From Variovorax brevis (GTDB lineage Bacteria > Pseudomonadota > Gammaproteobacteria > Burkholderiales > Burkholderiaceae_C), in contig NZ_JASZYG010000004.1 of assembly GCF_030317105.1 (NCBI RefSeq), forward strand, positions 682,001-746,000: DNA of 64,000 nucleotides. The letters run 5' to 3'. The translations under genes were made by a program, and so were the position numbers. Under the pieces are notes generated by a model, which had not been told where the DNA came from, ran no database searches, and saw only the letters and a program-made list of their open reading frames with translations. Shown here in pieces: positions 18,892-27,909 of this stretch; within the stretch, counting starts at the first letter, position 1; every line of letters starts with the position of its first letter.

Positions 18892-20049
18892 TCAGAACGC
18901 GTTGACGCCGGTCAGCGAGCGCGCGATGAGCAGTTGCTGGATTTGTGATGTGCCTTCGGGAATCGGCACGACGATCGCTTCGCGTGCCAGCTTCTCGACG
19001 AGGAACTCGCGCGTGACGCCGTTGCCGCCGTGGATCTGCACGGCCTGGCGTGCCACGGTGACGGCCGCCTCGCAGGCAAAGTACTTGGCCATCGCGGCTT
19101 CCATCTCGGCCGGCACGCCGGCTTCGATCATCGAAGCAGCGCGGTAGACCAAGAGGCGCGCGGCGTCGACGTTGGTCGCCATCTCGGCCAGCATCCCGGC
19201 GATGAGCTGGTGCCCGGCGATGACCTTGCCGTGCTGGCGGCGGTCCTTCGAATAGCGCACCGCTTCTTCGAGCGCGCGTCGGCCGATGCCCAGGCCCTGC
19301 GCCGCCACGAACACGCGTGAACGCTCGAACATCGACAGCGTGTTCTTCAGCGCTTCGCCTTCGTTGCCGATCATGTTGCTGGCCGGCACGCGCACGTTGT
19401 CCAGAAAGATCTGCGCGGTCGACTGGCTGTTCCAGGCGATCTTGTGGATGTCGCGCACTTCGTACGGATGCTCCTTGCGGTCAAGCAGGAAGTGCGTGAG
19501 GCCGCGGCGCGGATCGTCGCCGGTGCGGCAGGTGCAGATCAGGAAGTCGGAGTAAGCGCCGTTGCTGATCCAGGTCTTCTCGCCATTGATGACGTAGTGG
19601 TCGCCATCGCGCTTTGCACGCGTCTTGATCTCGAGCACGTTGGAGCCGACATCGGGCTCCGAGATGCCCATGCTGACAAAGGAGTCGCCGCTGACCAGGC
19701 CCGGCAGGTAGCGCTCGCGCAGGTGCTGCGGTGCGAGTTGCTGCAGCATGTAGGCGCCGAAGGAATTGATCAGCACCGGCACCGACAGGTCGATGGAGGT
19801 GGTGGCGACTTCCTCGAACAGCATGATCATCGTGAGCCAATCCAGGCCCATGCCGCCATGCGCTTCGTCGATTGGGCCCGAGACCATGCCGAACTCGGTC
19901 AGCTTGCGCATGATCGACTGCATCTTCTCCTTCGGCACGAAGGTGTCGCGATATTCCTTGGTGAAGATCGGGTCGATCTCGGCGTTGAGAAAGCGCTTCA
20001 AGCCGTCGACGGCCGCCTGCTGCTCTTCGGTTCTGATGACATGTCCCAT
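18892..20049 (-). CDS. Acyl-CoA dehydrogenase
   Basis: ATG 20049 (MGHVIRTEEQQAAVDGLKRF) gives 385 residues, normal for the family. FAD- and substrate-binding segments are GISEPDVGSNV, INGEKTWISNGAYSD, the YSKDRRQHGKVI segment and QIHGGNGVTREF. The catalytic glutamate is probably that of PIPEGTSQIQQLL near the C-terminus. It introduces the alpha,beta double bond into an acyl-CoA and passes electrons to ETF. It is the third gene of a minus-strand unit after crotonase and thiolase, with short spacers. Confidence 0.92.
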   Translation of the reverse strand: MGHVIRTEEQQAAVDGLKRFLNAEIDPIFTKEYRDTFVPKEKMQSIMRKLTEFGMVSGPIDEAHGGMGLDWLTMIMLFEEVATTSIDLSVPVLINSFGAYMLQQLAPQHLRERYLPGLVSGDSFVSMGISEPDVGSNVLEIKTRAKRDGDHYVINGEKTWISNGAYSDFLICTCRTGDDPRRGLTHFLLDRKEHPYEVRDIHKIAWNSQSTAQIFLDNVRVPASNMIGNEGEALKNTLSMFERSRVFVAAQGLGIGRRALEEAVRYSKDRRQHGKVIAGHQLIAGMLAEMATNVDAARLLVYRAASMIEAGVPAEMEAAMAKYFACEAAVTVARQAVQIHGGNGVTREFLVEKLAREAIVVPIPEGTSQIQQLLIARSLTGVNAF

Positions 20050-20080
20050 GAAATGCTCCGTATGTGTTTGTTCGGTGGAT

Positions 20081-21322
20081 TTACTGTTTGCCAAGGATGG
20101 TGACGGCCACCACCGCTTCTTCGACGCCATAGAGGCCGCCGCCGTTTTCCTGGATCGCGATGCGTGCGCCGTCGACCTGCCGCTTGCCGGCTTCGCCGCG
20201 CAGCTGGGTGACGAGTTCGTGCAGTTGGCCGAGGCCGGTGGCGCCGATCGGATGGCCCTTGGATTCGAGGCCGCCCGAGGGGTTGATGGGCATGCGTCCG
20301 CCAACCGTGAAGTCGCCGCGCTCGGCAGCCGGGCCGGCTTCGCCGAAAGGCACCAGCATCAGCGACTCGGCATTCAGGATCTCGCCCATGGCAGTGGCGT
20401 CGTGCACTTCGGCCACGTCGACATCCGAAGGCGACACGCCCGCTTGTTCATAGGCCTTCTTCGCGCCCAGGTGCGCCACGATCTTTTGCGGCTCGTCGAT
20501 GCTGCGGGTGCTGCCGGTCTGGATCACGCTCGCCAGCACGCGCACGGCTCGGCCTGCTGCACCGTTCAGGCGCTTCAGGCCTTCGGCGTTGCACAGCACG
20601 ATGGCGGCTGCGCCGTCGCTGATGGGCGAACACATCGGCAGGGTCAGCGGATAGGCGATCGGCGGCGCGGCCAGCACCTGCTCGATCGTGCAAGGCTCGC
20701 GGTATTGCGACAGCGGGTTGTGCACCGAATGCTGGTGGTTCTTGGCCGCAACGGCCGCGATCTGCCGCTGCGTCGTTCCGTAGGTCTGCATGTGCTGGCG
20801 GCAGAACGCGGCGTAGATGTCCATGAAGACGCTGTACGGCTTCTCCGACATCGTGCCGGGCGGCGGCACGACGCTGGCACCCATGGCCATCAGCGTGGCC
20901 TTGTTCTGCTCGACGGTCGACACGTCCCAGCCGCCGTCGAAGACGCTGAACATCTTCGCCTTGTCGGCGACGTTCATCTTCTCGGCGCCGACGGCCAGCG
21001 CAATGTCGCAGCTGCCCGCGCGCAGGGCCATGGTCGCGAGGTTGAAGGCGGAAGAGCCGGAAGCGCAGGCGTTCTCGACAGTGAACACAGGCACGCCTTC
21101 CAGGCCCAGGCGACGCATCGCGATGGGGCCGGGAATGGCGATCTGGCCTTGCAGGTGGCCGTTCGTCATCGTGGAGTAGAAGGCGCTGCCGATGTCGCCG
21201 ATCTGGCAACCGGCGTCGGTCACGGCCAGCAGCACGGCCTCTTCGACCAGGTCATAGACCGTGCGGTCCAGCAGTCGACCGAAGGGCGTCATGCCGATGC
21301 CGGCGACGTAGATGTCATTCAT
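20081..21322 (-). CDS. Thiolase family protein (SCP2-type)
   Basis: A 413-residue thiolase starting at ATG 21322 (MNDIYVAGIGMTPFG). The nucleophilic cysteine is in ENACASGSSAFNLA near residue 86. The C-terminal half has EVHDATAMGEIL and NPSGGLESKGHPIGATGLGQ, with its conserved histidine. This layout is that of SCP-2/nonspecific-lipid-transfer-type thiolases, often used for branched or steroid side-chain acyl-CoA. It follows the crotonase gene by 36 bp and precedes the acyl-CoA dehydrogenase gene. Confidence 0.9.
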   Translation of the reverse strand: MNDIYVAGIGMTPFGRLLDRTVYDLVEEAVLLAVTDAGCQIGDIGSAFYSTMTNGHLQGQIAIPGPIAMRRLGLEGVPVFTVENACASGSSAFNLATMALRAGSCDIALAVGAEKMNVADKAKMFSVFDGGWDVSTVEQNKATLMAMGASVVPPPGTMSEKPYSVFMDIYAAFCRQHMQTYGTTQRQIAAVAAKNHQHSVHNPLSQYREPCTIEQVLAAPPIAYPLTLPMCSPISDGAAAIVLCNAEGLKRLNGAAGRAVRVLASVIQTGSTRSIDEPQKIVAHLGAKKAYEQAGVSPSDVDVAEVHDATAMGEILNAESLMLVPFGEAGPAAERGDFTVGGRMPINPSGGLESKGHPIGATGLGQLHELVTQLRGEAGKRQVDGARIAIQENGGGLYGVEEAVVAVTILGKQ

Positions 21323-21358
21323 TTTTTCAAGTCCTTGGATGTCGTTGGATCGGCGCAT

Positions 21359-22144
21359 TCAGCGGCCGGGAAAATTCGGTGCGCGCTTCTCGCCAAAGGC
21401 CGCAAGACCTTCGTGGAAGTCGGCCGTGCGCATGTGCTGGCGCAACATCACCTGCTCGTGCTGCAGCGCGTCGGCACCGCTCTTGTCGGCCGAGGCGCGC
21501 GCGACCAGCTTCATGCGGCGCAGCGCGATCGGGCTCTTTTTCGCGATGTGGCGGGCCAGCTTGAGCGTGGCTTCGGCCAGGTCGGCATCGGCATGCACTT
21601 CGCACACCAGGCCGCAGGCCATCATCGCGGCAGCCGACAACGACTTGCCGGTCATGAGCAGGTACATCGCCATGTTCAGCGGGATGAGCCGCGGCAGGAT
21701 CGCCGCGCCGCCCGCGCCCGGGAACACGCCGAAGTTGGCGTGCGCGTCGGCGATCGTGGCGCTCTCGGCGGCCACCACGATGTCGGCGCACATGGCGAGC
21801 TCAAGGCCACCGGCCATCGTCACGCCGTTGAGCGATGCGATGACGGGCTTGGCGAAATTGCGCAGCGCGCCGAACACGACATTGGCGCGGTCCAGGAAGT
21901 CCGCTTCGCCCGGCGCGAGTTCGGCGCCGGCCAGCACTTCCTTCAGGTCGGCGCCGGCGCAGAAGGCGGGGCCGTTGCCGGTGAGCACCACGACGCGGAT
22001 CTCGTCGTTGCGCGCGACGTCGGCAAGCCGGCGTTCGAGTTCGGCAAGCGTCGCCAGGTTCAGGGAATTCATCGCCCGGGGGCGGTTCAGCGTCAGCCGC
22101 GCGACCGGGCCGAAGGCTTCGTACAGCAGGATGTCGTCGTTCAT
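21359..22144 (-). CDS. Enoyl-CoA hydratase/isomerase (crotonase) family protein
   Basis: ATG 22144 gives 261 residues. The oxyanion-hole segments FCAGADLKE near residue 62 and MAGGLELAMCADIV near residue 110 are present. E115 aligns with the first catalytic glutamate of crotonase, but the second (20 residues later) is replaced by H135 in ATIADAHANFGVFPGAGG. It may therefore not be a simple hydratase: an isomerase, retro-aldol or other crotonase reaction is possible. It is the first gene of the beta-oxidation unit, and a possible AraC-type site lies about 100 bp upstream. Confidence 0.85.
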   Translation of the reverse strand: MNDDILLYEAFGPVARLTLNRPRAMNSLNLATLAELERRLADVARNDEIRVVVLTGNGPAFCAGADLKEVLAGAELAPGEADFLDRANVVFGALRNFAKPVIASLNGVTMAGGLELAMCADIVVAAESATIADAHANFGVFPGAGGAAILPRLIPLNMAMYLLMTGKSLSAAAMMACGLVCEVHADADLAEATLKLARHIAKKSPIALRRMKLVARASADKSGADALQHEQVMLRQHMRTADFHEGLAAFGEKRAPNFPGR

Positions 22145-22229
22145 GTCGGGTTGTCTCTCTTTGTCTTGCATCACTTGGCAGAACCGCTTGGCTGTGGGTT
22201 CTGTAGTGGGTAGGGTGATGCTAAAAGTC

Positions 22230-22270
22230 GTGCCCCTTGGGCACAGGTCATTGCAGCGGTTTCGCCGGTC
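22230..22270 (-). promoter_or_regulatory. Possible regulatory sites upstream of the crotonase operon
   Basis: A perfect inverted repeat GTGCCC-N3-GGGCAC occupies 22230-22244. At 22247-22270 a stretch starting GTCAT and ending in TCGCCGGTC agrees at about 18 of 24 positions with the right half of the element shared by the sulfatase and DUF1302 promoters. It is in the same orientation relative to its downstream gene, about 100 bp from the start. The left half of the element is not conserved. Confidence 0.4.
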
Positions 22271-22384
22271 CGCAGGGAACTGGCGGCCGACACGTCGACC
22301 GGCATGGATTTCGCTTGCAGTTGACGGCCGCGGCACGACGCGCGACGCTCGGCAGCTTTCGTCCACCAACGCAACCTTCAGCCC

Positions 22385-23836
22385 ATGAAACGGACTTGCG
22401 CATTCACGGCTTCACTGGTCGCCTTGGTGGTGTTCGTCGCCGGCTGCGCGAGCCGTCCGGTCAACCCGCCGATCGCGCGCGCCGATGCCGTGACTGGCTA
22501 CACCCTCCAATCGCGCCAGGCCCGCTTCAGGAGCCATGAAGACCTGGTCATCCTGGCCTTTTCCGGGGGTGGCACGCGCGCTGCGGCGTTCTCGTATGGC
22601 GTGCTGGAGTTCCTGCGCCGCACCGAGGCCGTGGGCGCGAAGGGGAACAAGATTCGCCTGCTCGACGCCGTGGACGTCGTCACCGGCGTATCAGGCGGCA
22701 GCTTCACCGCCCTCGCCTACGGCCTCTATGGCGACAAGCTCTTCACCGACTACGAGCAGCGCTTTCTCAAGCGCAACGTGCAGGGCGAACTCATTTCCCG
22801 CGCACTCAACCCGGGCAACTGGGCAAGGCTCTTGTCGCGGACGTGGGGCCGCTCCGAGCTGGCAGCTGAGCTGTACGACGAGATCCTTTTCAACGACGCG
22901 ACCTTCGTGGACCTCGAACATGGGGACGGTCCCATGATCCTGGTGTCGGCGACCGACCTCTCGACCGGTGCGCGCGTGTCTTTCGGGCAAAACATCTTCA
23001 ACGTGCTGTGCTCGGACCTCGGCCCCGTGCGGCTGTCGCGCGCGGCTGCCGCCTCATCCGCCGTGCCCGGGGCGCTGTCGCCAGTCACCATCAACAACTA
23101 CGGCGGAAGCTGCGGCTATGCGTTTCCGCCGTGGGTCGACCGGTTCACCGAATCGGACGATCCCCCGCGCCCCGCCGCCCGTGCGATCCGGGAGCTCAAC
23201 GACATCAAGACTTTTTTCGACGGTGCGCGGCGTCCCTACATCCACCTCGTCGACGGCGGGGTTTCAGACAACTTGGGCATGCGCGGGGTGATCGACGCGA
23301 TCAGCCTGCTGGAGTCGCTGCACGCCGCCGGCGTGTCGACGCCACTCGACAATGTGCGCAGGATCATCGTGCTCGTCGTCAACTCGCAGTCCTCGCCGCC
23401 CACCAACTGGGACGAATCCGAGACCCCGCCGGGCACGATCGCCACCTTGCTGAAGGCGACCGGCGTGCCGATCGACCACTATTCCTACGAAGCGGTCGAG
23501 TTGCTGAAGGACATCTCGGCGCGGTGGGAAACAGGCCAGCGCCTGCGTGAGCTCGCAGGGTGTTCCACCAACAAGAACTCACCCATCTGCACCACGGTGT
23601 CCGTGCCCGACGCCAAGATCTACGCCATCGATGTTTCGTTCTCCGCGCTCACCGACCCGGTGGAACGCGACTACCTCAACGCCCAGCCGACCTCCTTCGT
23701 GCTACCGGCCGAAGCCGTCGACCGGCTGCGTGCCGCCGCTGGCACGATCATCAGCGCGTCGCCGGAATTCCAGCGCCTGCTGAAAGACGCTGGCGCCCGG
23801 ATCGTCGCCGATCCGCCGCGCAGCAGCGCGCCTTGA
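22385..23836 (+). CDS. Patatin-like phospholipase lipoprotein
   Basis: A 483-residue protein with a signal peptide ending in lipobox VFVAGC, so probably an outer-membrane lipoprotein. The patatin catalytic motifs are complete: oxyanion loop SGGGTRAAAFS near residue 61, nucleophile elbow GVSGGS near residue 101 and the dyad aspartate in VDGGVSDNLG near residue 293. It would hydrolyse phospholipids or other acyl esters. It is the only plus-strand gene between two minus-strand catabolic units and is divergent from the crotonase gene. Confidence 0.88.
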   Translation: MKRTCAFTASLVALVVFVAGCASRPVNPPIARADAVTGYTLQSRQARFRSHEDLVILAFSGGGTRAAAFSYGVLEFLRRTEAVGAKGNKIRLLDAVDVVTGVSGGSFTALAYGLYGDKLFTDYEQRFLKRNVQGELISRALNPGNWARLLSRTWGRSELAAELYDEILFNDATFVDLEHGDGPMILVSATDLSTGARVSFGQNIFNVLCSDLGPVRLSRAAAASSAVPGALSPVTINNYGGSCGYAFPPWVDRFTESDDPPRPAARAIRELNDIKTFFDGARRPYIHLVDGGVSDNLGMRGVIDAISLLESLHAAGVSTPLDNVRRIIVLVVNSQSSPPTNWDESETPPGTIATLLKATGVPIDHYSYEAVELLKDISARWETGQRLRELAGCSTNKNSPICTTVSVPDAKIYAIDVSFSALTDPVERDYLNAQPTSFVLPAEAVDRLRAAAGTIISASPEFQRLLKDAGARIVADPPRSSAP

Positions 23837-23846
23837 TCGCTCCGGG

Positions 23847-24983
23847 TCAGGCGGTGACTGGCAACAGTTGCCCGATGTCCTGCGAGCTCAAGCCGATCTC
23901 CCGCAGGATGTCGGCGCTTTGCTCGCCGCGTCGGGACACCGGACCCGGCACGCCCGACGGCGTCGCCGAGAAGCGCGGCGCCGGCGCGGCCTGCAGCACG
24001 CCGTCGCGCTGCGTGTACACCTCGCGCGCCGCCATGTGCGGATGCGCCATTGCCTCACCCGGCGTCAGCACCGGCGCAAAGCAGGCATCCGTGCCTTCGA
24101 GCAAGGTCATCCAGTGTTCGCGCGGCTGCTGCGAGAACATGCTGGCCAGGCGCTCGCGCAGCCGACTCCAGCTGCGCGGGTCATATGCCTTCTTGAAATC
24201 GGCATCGTCGCCAAGGCCCATTTTCGCAAACAGCAAGGCATTGAACTGCGGCTCCAGCGCACCGATGCTGATGAACAGGCCGTCGCTGCAGGCATAGCTG
24301 CCGTACCAGTGCGGGCCGTCGAGCAGGCCACGGCCACGTTCGAAGGGCTGCTGTCCCGCAGCATGGGCCGAGAGCACCAGGTTCATCATGTTGGCGCTGC
24401 CATCGACGATGGCGGCGTCGACCACCTGCCCCTTGCCGCCGGCGCGCGCGTGCAGGATGCCCGCCAGCAGGCCCATCGCAAGGTACAGCGCGCCGCCACC
24501 CAGGTCGCCGACGAGGGTCGGCGGCGCCATGGGCGGCGTGCCCGGCGCGCCGGAGAACCACAGCGCACCAGAGAGCGCGATGTAGTTGATGTCGTGCCCC
24601 GCGGCATGCGCCAGCGGCCCCTGCTGGCCCCAGCCGGTCATGCGGCCGTAGACGAGGTCGGGGTTGCGCGCAAGACAGACGTCCGGCCCGAGACCGAGCC
24701 GCTCCATCACGCCCGGCCGCATGCCTTCGATCAGCCCATCGGCGCCCTCGATGAGGCGAAGCACCGCTTCGATGGCCAGCGGGTCCTTCAGGTCGAGCGC
24801 AATGGAGCGCTTGCCGCGGTGGATGATCGCGTTCTTGCCCAATGCAAGGGGATCATCGGCATTGACGCTGCCGCGTTCGACGAGGATGACTTCCGCGCCC
24901 ATGTCGGCCAGCAACATGCCGCAGAACGGGCCCGGGCCCAGCCCGGCAATTTCAACGATGCGAACGCCATCAAGAACGCCCAT
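23847..24983 (-). CDS. CaiB/BaiF-family alpha-methylacyl-CoA racemase
   Basis: ATG 24983 gives 378 residues. The N-terminus LDGVRIVEIAGLGPGPFCGM, GKRSIALDLKDP and GVMERLGLGPDV match the alpha-methylacyl-CoA racemase branch of class III CoA-transferase-fold proteins. The catalytic His of AGHDINYIALSG and Asp of LVGDLGGGALY are both present. It would interconvert (2R)- and (2S)-2-methylacyl-CoA, needed before beta-oxidation of methyl-branched chains. It is the last gene of the sulfatase/GMC/ALDH/MFS unit and overlaps the MFS gene by 14 bp. Confidence 0.87.
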   Translation of the reverse strand: MGVLDGVRIVEIAGLGPGPFCGMLLADMGAEVILVERGSVNADDPLALGKNAIIHRGKRSIALDLKDPLAIEAVLRLIEGADGLIEGMRPGVMERLGLGPDVCLARNPDLVYGRMTGWGQQGPLAHAAGHDINYIALSGALWFSGAPGTPPMAPPTLVGDLGGGALYLAMGLLAGILHARAGGKGQVVDAAIVDGSANMMNLVLSAHAAGQQPFERGRGLLDGPHWYGSYACSDGLFISIGALEPQFNALLFAKMGLGDDADFKKAYDPRSWSRLRERLASMFSQQPREHWMTLLEGTDACFAPVLTPGEAMAHPHMAAREVYTQRDGVLQAAPAPRFSATPSGVPGPVSRRGEQSADILREIGLSSQDIGQLLPVTA

Positions 24984-26292
24984 GGCGATTCTCCAGAGAA
25001 AAATGTGAGGAAGCTGCGACGTCGCGCTCGTAGGTGCGCGACGCCGCAAGGAACAACGCTGCGGCCACGAACGTGACCACCGGCGCGAGCGTGAGCGCCG
25101 TCTTCAGGTCGACCATGTCGGAGACGAGGCCGACCAGGAAAGGTCCAGGCGCCAAGCCCAGCAGGCTCGCGCCGAGCACCGCGGTCGCGGTCACCGTGGC
25201 GCGAACGGCAGGGTGCGTGACGTCCATGACGATGGCCACGGCGCAGCCGCCATGGGCAACCGCAAACAGCGCGCCCACCATGATCAGCACCAGCGCCACG
25301 CCGCTCGGCGCCATGCCGAAGCCAGCCGCCAGCAGGATGCCGCAGATCAGCGCGTAGGCGGCGGGAACGATGGCGCGATAGCGTGGCCGTCCGCGGCTGA
25401 GCCTGTCGGAAAGGCCCCCACCGAAGAGCACGCCCAGGCCCGCCGCCAGCACGGCAGCCGCCGCCATCAGCGCAGCCTTGCGCGGCTCGAATCCGTAGAA
25501 GCGATTCAGGAAAGTCGGCATCCAGGCGATCAGGATCGACGGGATCGCCATCTGAAGGCCGAAAGCCAGGAAGCTCAGGTTGCCCGAGCGCGCGATGAAC
25601 ACCTGCCGCACGAGTTGGCCGAAGGGCAAGCTTGCGTTGCCCTGTGCGTTTGCGCTGCCTTTCACATCGATCTTCGGCGCCACGTAGTCGCGTACGACGA
25701 AGGGGTAAGCCAGCGCCAGCAGCAGGCCCGGCGCGCCCACCACGAAGAAGGCGGTGCGCCAGCCGAACTGGCTGGCGACGGCTCCGCCAATGACCACGCC
25801 GAGCACCGAGCCGAAGAGGCCCGCCGACTGGAATGCGCCCTGGATCGCGGCACGCTTGCCGATGGGAAAGGTGTGCGCCAGCAGCGCGGCACCGGCCGCC
25901 GCGTAGGCCGCCTCGCCCGCCCCGACGACCGCACGCGCCATCAGCATCTGCGAATAGTTGGTGGCAAGACCACAGGCAATGGTTGCCAGGCACCACACGA
26001 AGGCCATCAAGGTGATGCTTTTGACCCGGCCCCAGCGGTCGGCGACCATCGACATCGGAATGGTGAGCACGCCGACGACCACCGAGACGACACTGACCAA
26101 CGCGCCGAGCTGTGAGTCGGACACACCCCAATCGGCCTTCAGGAAAGGGAACACCGCACCGATGACCTGGCGCGAGAGATAGTCCGACAGCATCAGCCCG
26201 AAGGTCAGCGCGAAGACGGCCCACGCGTAGCCGCCAGCTGCGGAGCTCGCGCAGTGGTCGTTCGATGCAAGGCGCAGTTCTGCGCTGGTCAT
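24970..26292 (-). CDS. Major facilitator superfamily transporter
   Basis: A 440-residue protein with 12 predicted membrane helices and a large cytoplasmic loop in the middle. The MFS motif after helix 2 appears as MVADRWGRVKS. Motif ARAVVGAGEAAYAAAGAALL and DRLSRGRPRYRA support the anion/aromatic-acid type of family. The start overlaps the ALDH stop by 4 bp (ATGA) and the end overlaps the racemase gene by 14 bp, so all three are one operon. It may import an acid or intermediate of the linked pathway. Confidence 0.88.
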   Translation of the reverse strand: MTSAELRLASNDHCASSAAGGYAWAVFALTFGLMLSDYLSRQVIGAVFPFLKADWGVSDSQLGALVSVVSVVVGVLTIPMSMVADRWGRVKSITLMAFVWCLATIACGLATNYSQMLMARAVVGAGEAAYAAAGAALLAHTFPIGKRAAIQGAFQSAGLFGSVLGVVIGGAVASQFGWRTAFFVVGAPGLLLALAYPFVVRDYVAPKIDVKGSANAQGNASLPFGQLVRQVFIARSGNLSFLAFGLQMAIPSILIAWMPTFLNRFYGFEPRKAALMAAAAVLAAGLGVLFGGGLSDRLSRGRPRYRAIVPAAYALICGILLAAGFGMAPSGVALVLIMVGALFAVAHGGCAVAIVMDVTHPAVRATVTATAVLGASLLGLAPGPFLVGLVSDMVDLKTALTLAPVVTFVAAALFLAASRTYERDVAASSHFSLENRHGRS

Positions 26293-27806
26293 GTCGCGGT
26301 TCTCCTGGCGATCGCCTCGGCCTGCGTCACTGGGTGGGCAAGCTTCGCATCATGAACCGATGCGTCGGGTTGGCGCAGGAAAAGGTTCAGGATCGCGCGC
26401 TGGATGCGCGAACCATACGGGGGACGAAACAGGTGAACGGGAAAGAATCGATGCACCGAGAAAACCGACTTCGCATGCGACAGCGAACGAAAGCCTTCGG
26501 GTCCGCGCCAGCTTCCGATGCCCGAATTGCCGGTGCCGCCGAAAGGCAGGTCGCACTGGAAGACATGCCACGCCCAGTCGTTGACCGTCATGCCGCCCGC
26601 GTGCACGTCGCGCGTCAGCCGGCGAAGTTCGGCCGCATTGGTTCCGTAGTAGTAGAGGGCCAGAGGGCGCGGACGCGACGTGACGAAGGACACGGCATGG
26701 TCCAGCGAGTTGCACGCGACAACGGGCAGGATCGGATTGAAAAGCTCTTCCTGCATGATCCGCATGTCCGGCGTCGCGCCGGTCACGATCTGCAGCGCGA
26801 TGATGCGCGCGCCATCGCCGGGGCCGCAAGACGTCACGGTCGCGCCCTTCGCCACGGCATCGGCCAGCAGCTCGCGCGTGCGGTCTGCGTGGCGGTCTGA
26901 AGCCATGCTCGTGTAGTTCGCGTCCGCGACAGGATCCGGATACATGCGATGAAACGCACGCACGGTTTCTGCCACGAAATCGTCGATGCGATCGCGCGGC
27001 ACCAGCACATAGTCGGGCGCCACGCACGCCTGCCCGCTGTTGAAAGCCTTGCCATGCGCGATCGAGCGCGCCGCCGCAGCCAACGAGGCCGAAGGACTCA
27101 CGATCGCGGGCGACTTGCCACCCAGCTCCAGCGTGACCGGCGTCAGGTTGGCTGACGCCGCCCGCATGATCTCCTTGCCGATGGCCGGCGAACCGGTGAA
27201 GACGATGTGGTCCAGCGGCAGGCTCGCAAAGGCTTGCCCGATCTCGACGCCACCGCCGAACACCGCCACCTGGCTCTCGGTGAACAGTTCCGCCAGCATG
27301 TGGCGCAGGACTGCGGTGCAGCGCGGCGAGAACTCCGACATCTTGATCATCACGCGGTTGCCTGCCGCCAGCGCCGTCACCAGCGGGCCGATGGATTCGA
27401 TCACCGGAAAGTTCCAAGCCGCAATCACCCCGACCACGCCCTTGGGCTGGTAGACGACCTTCGCGCGGTTGGTGAGGAACATCCAGTCGACGCTGCGTCG
27501 CCGCGGCTTCATCCAGCGCTTCAGGTGCGAGAGCGCATGGTCGATCTGGAGCGCGGGGCCCATCACGTCCAGCATCTTGCATTCGGCTTCGGAACGGCGA
27601 CCGAAGTCCTCGCTCATCGCGTGGGCCAGGGGTTCCTGGTAGGCCTGCAAGGCCTTTCGCAGTGCCGCAAGGTCTCGCCGGCGTTGCGCGAGTTCAGGGT
27701 ACGGCGCGACAAGGCACGCGGCGCGCTGCAGTTGCAGCGTGGCGTTCAGCCCTTCGATGCTGTCCTTCGACGGCACGGCACCGGCGCGCGGATCTGTTGT
27801 ATTCAT
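26289..27806 (-). CDS. Aldehyde dehydrogenase, coniferyl-aldehyde-dehydrogenase-like
   Basis: A 505-residue NAD(P)-dependent aldehyde dehydrogenase. Visible catalytic features are the WNFPVIESIGPL segment with the active-site asparagine, VTLELGGKSPAIV with the general-base glutamate and NSGQACVAPDYVLVP with the nucleophilic cysteine. Short length and sequence suggest the coniferyl aldehyde/fatty aldehyde branch. It follows the GMC oxidoreductase gene and should oxidise the aldehyde that enzyme makes. Overlaps the MFS gene by 4 bp. Confidence 0.9.
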   Translation of the reverse strand: MNTTDPRAGAVPSKDSIEGLNATLQLQRAACLVAPYPELAQRRRDLAALRKALQAYQEPLAHAMSEDFGRRSEAECKMLDVMGPALQIDHALSHLKRWMKPRRRSVDWMFLTNRAKVVYQPKGVVGVIAAWNFPVIESIGPLVTALAAGNRVMIKMSEFSPRCTAVLRHMLAELFTESQVAVFGGGVEIGQAFASLPLDHIVFTGSPAIGKEIMRAASANLTPVTLELGGKSPAIVSPSASLAAAARSIAHGKAFNSGQACVAPDYVLVPRDRIDDFVAETVRAFHRMYPDPVADANYTSMASDRHADRTRELLADAVAKGATVTSCGPGDGARIIALQIVTGATPDMRIMQEELFNPILPVVACNSLDHAVSFVTSRPRPLALYYYGTNAAELRRLTRDVHAGGMTVNDWAWHVFQCDLPFGGTGNSGIGSWRGPEGFRSLSHAKSVFSVHRFFPVHLFRPPYGSRIQRAILNLFLRQPDASVHDAKLAHPVTQAEAIARRTAT

Positions 27807-27832
27807 GATGTCTCTTCTTTATGGTTTTGGGG

Positions 27833-27856
27833 GCCAGCCGCGCAGGGGCGGCTGGC
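27833..27856. other. Intergenic hairpin between GMC and ALDH genes
   Basis: GCCAGCCGC (27833-27841) pairs perfectly with GCGGCTGGC (27848-27856) around a 6-base loop. No T-run follows on either strand, so it is more likely an RNA-processing or stability element than a full terminator. Confidence 0.35.
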
Positions 27857-27909
27857 GGGCTCACTTGCGCGTCAGACGCACGCCATGCAACAGTTGCAAG
27901 CGGCGGATG

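Noticed and set aside
22214..22244. Sigma-54-like promoter upstream of the crotonase gene
   Set aside because: GG and GC elements are separated by 11 rather than 10 bases, so the strict spacing is not met.
23861..23876. GGCAA-N3-TTGCC near the racemase C-terminus as a fifth palindromic element
   Set aside because: Spacer is 3 instead of 5 bases, the CTTCCCTTTC block is absent, and it is within a coding region.
27661..27690. GGTCTCGCCGG inside the aldehyde dehydrogenase gene as a further AraC site
   Set aside because: It lies in coding sequence, the second block is at 20 bp rather than 21 bp, and the flanks do not match the shared element.
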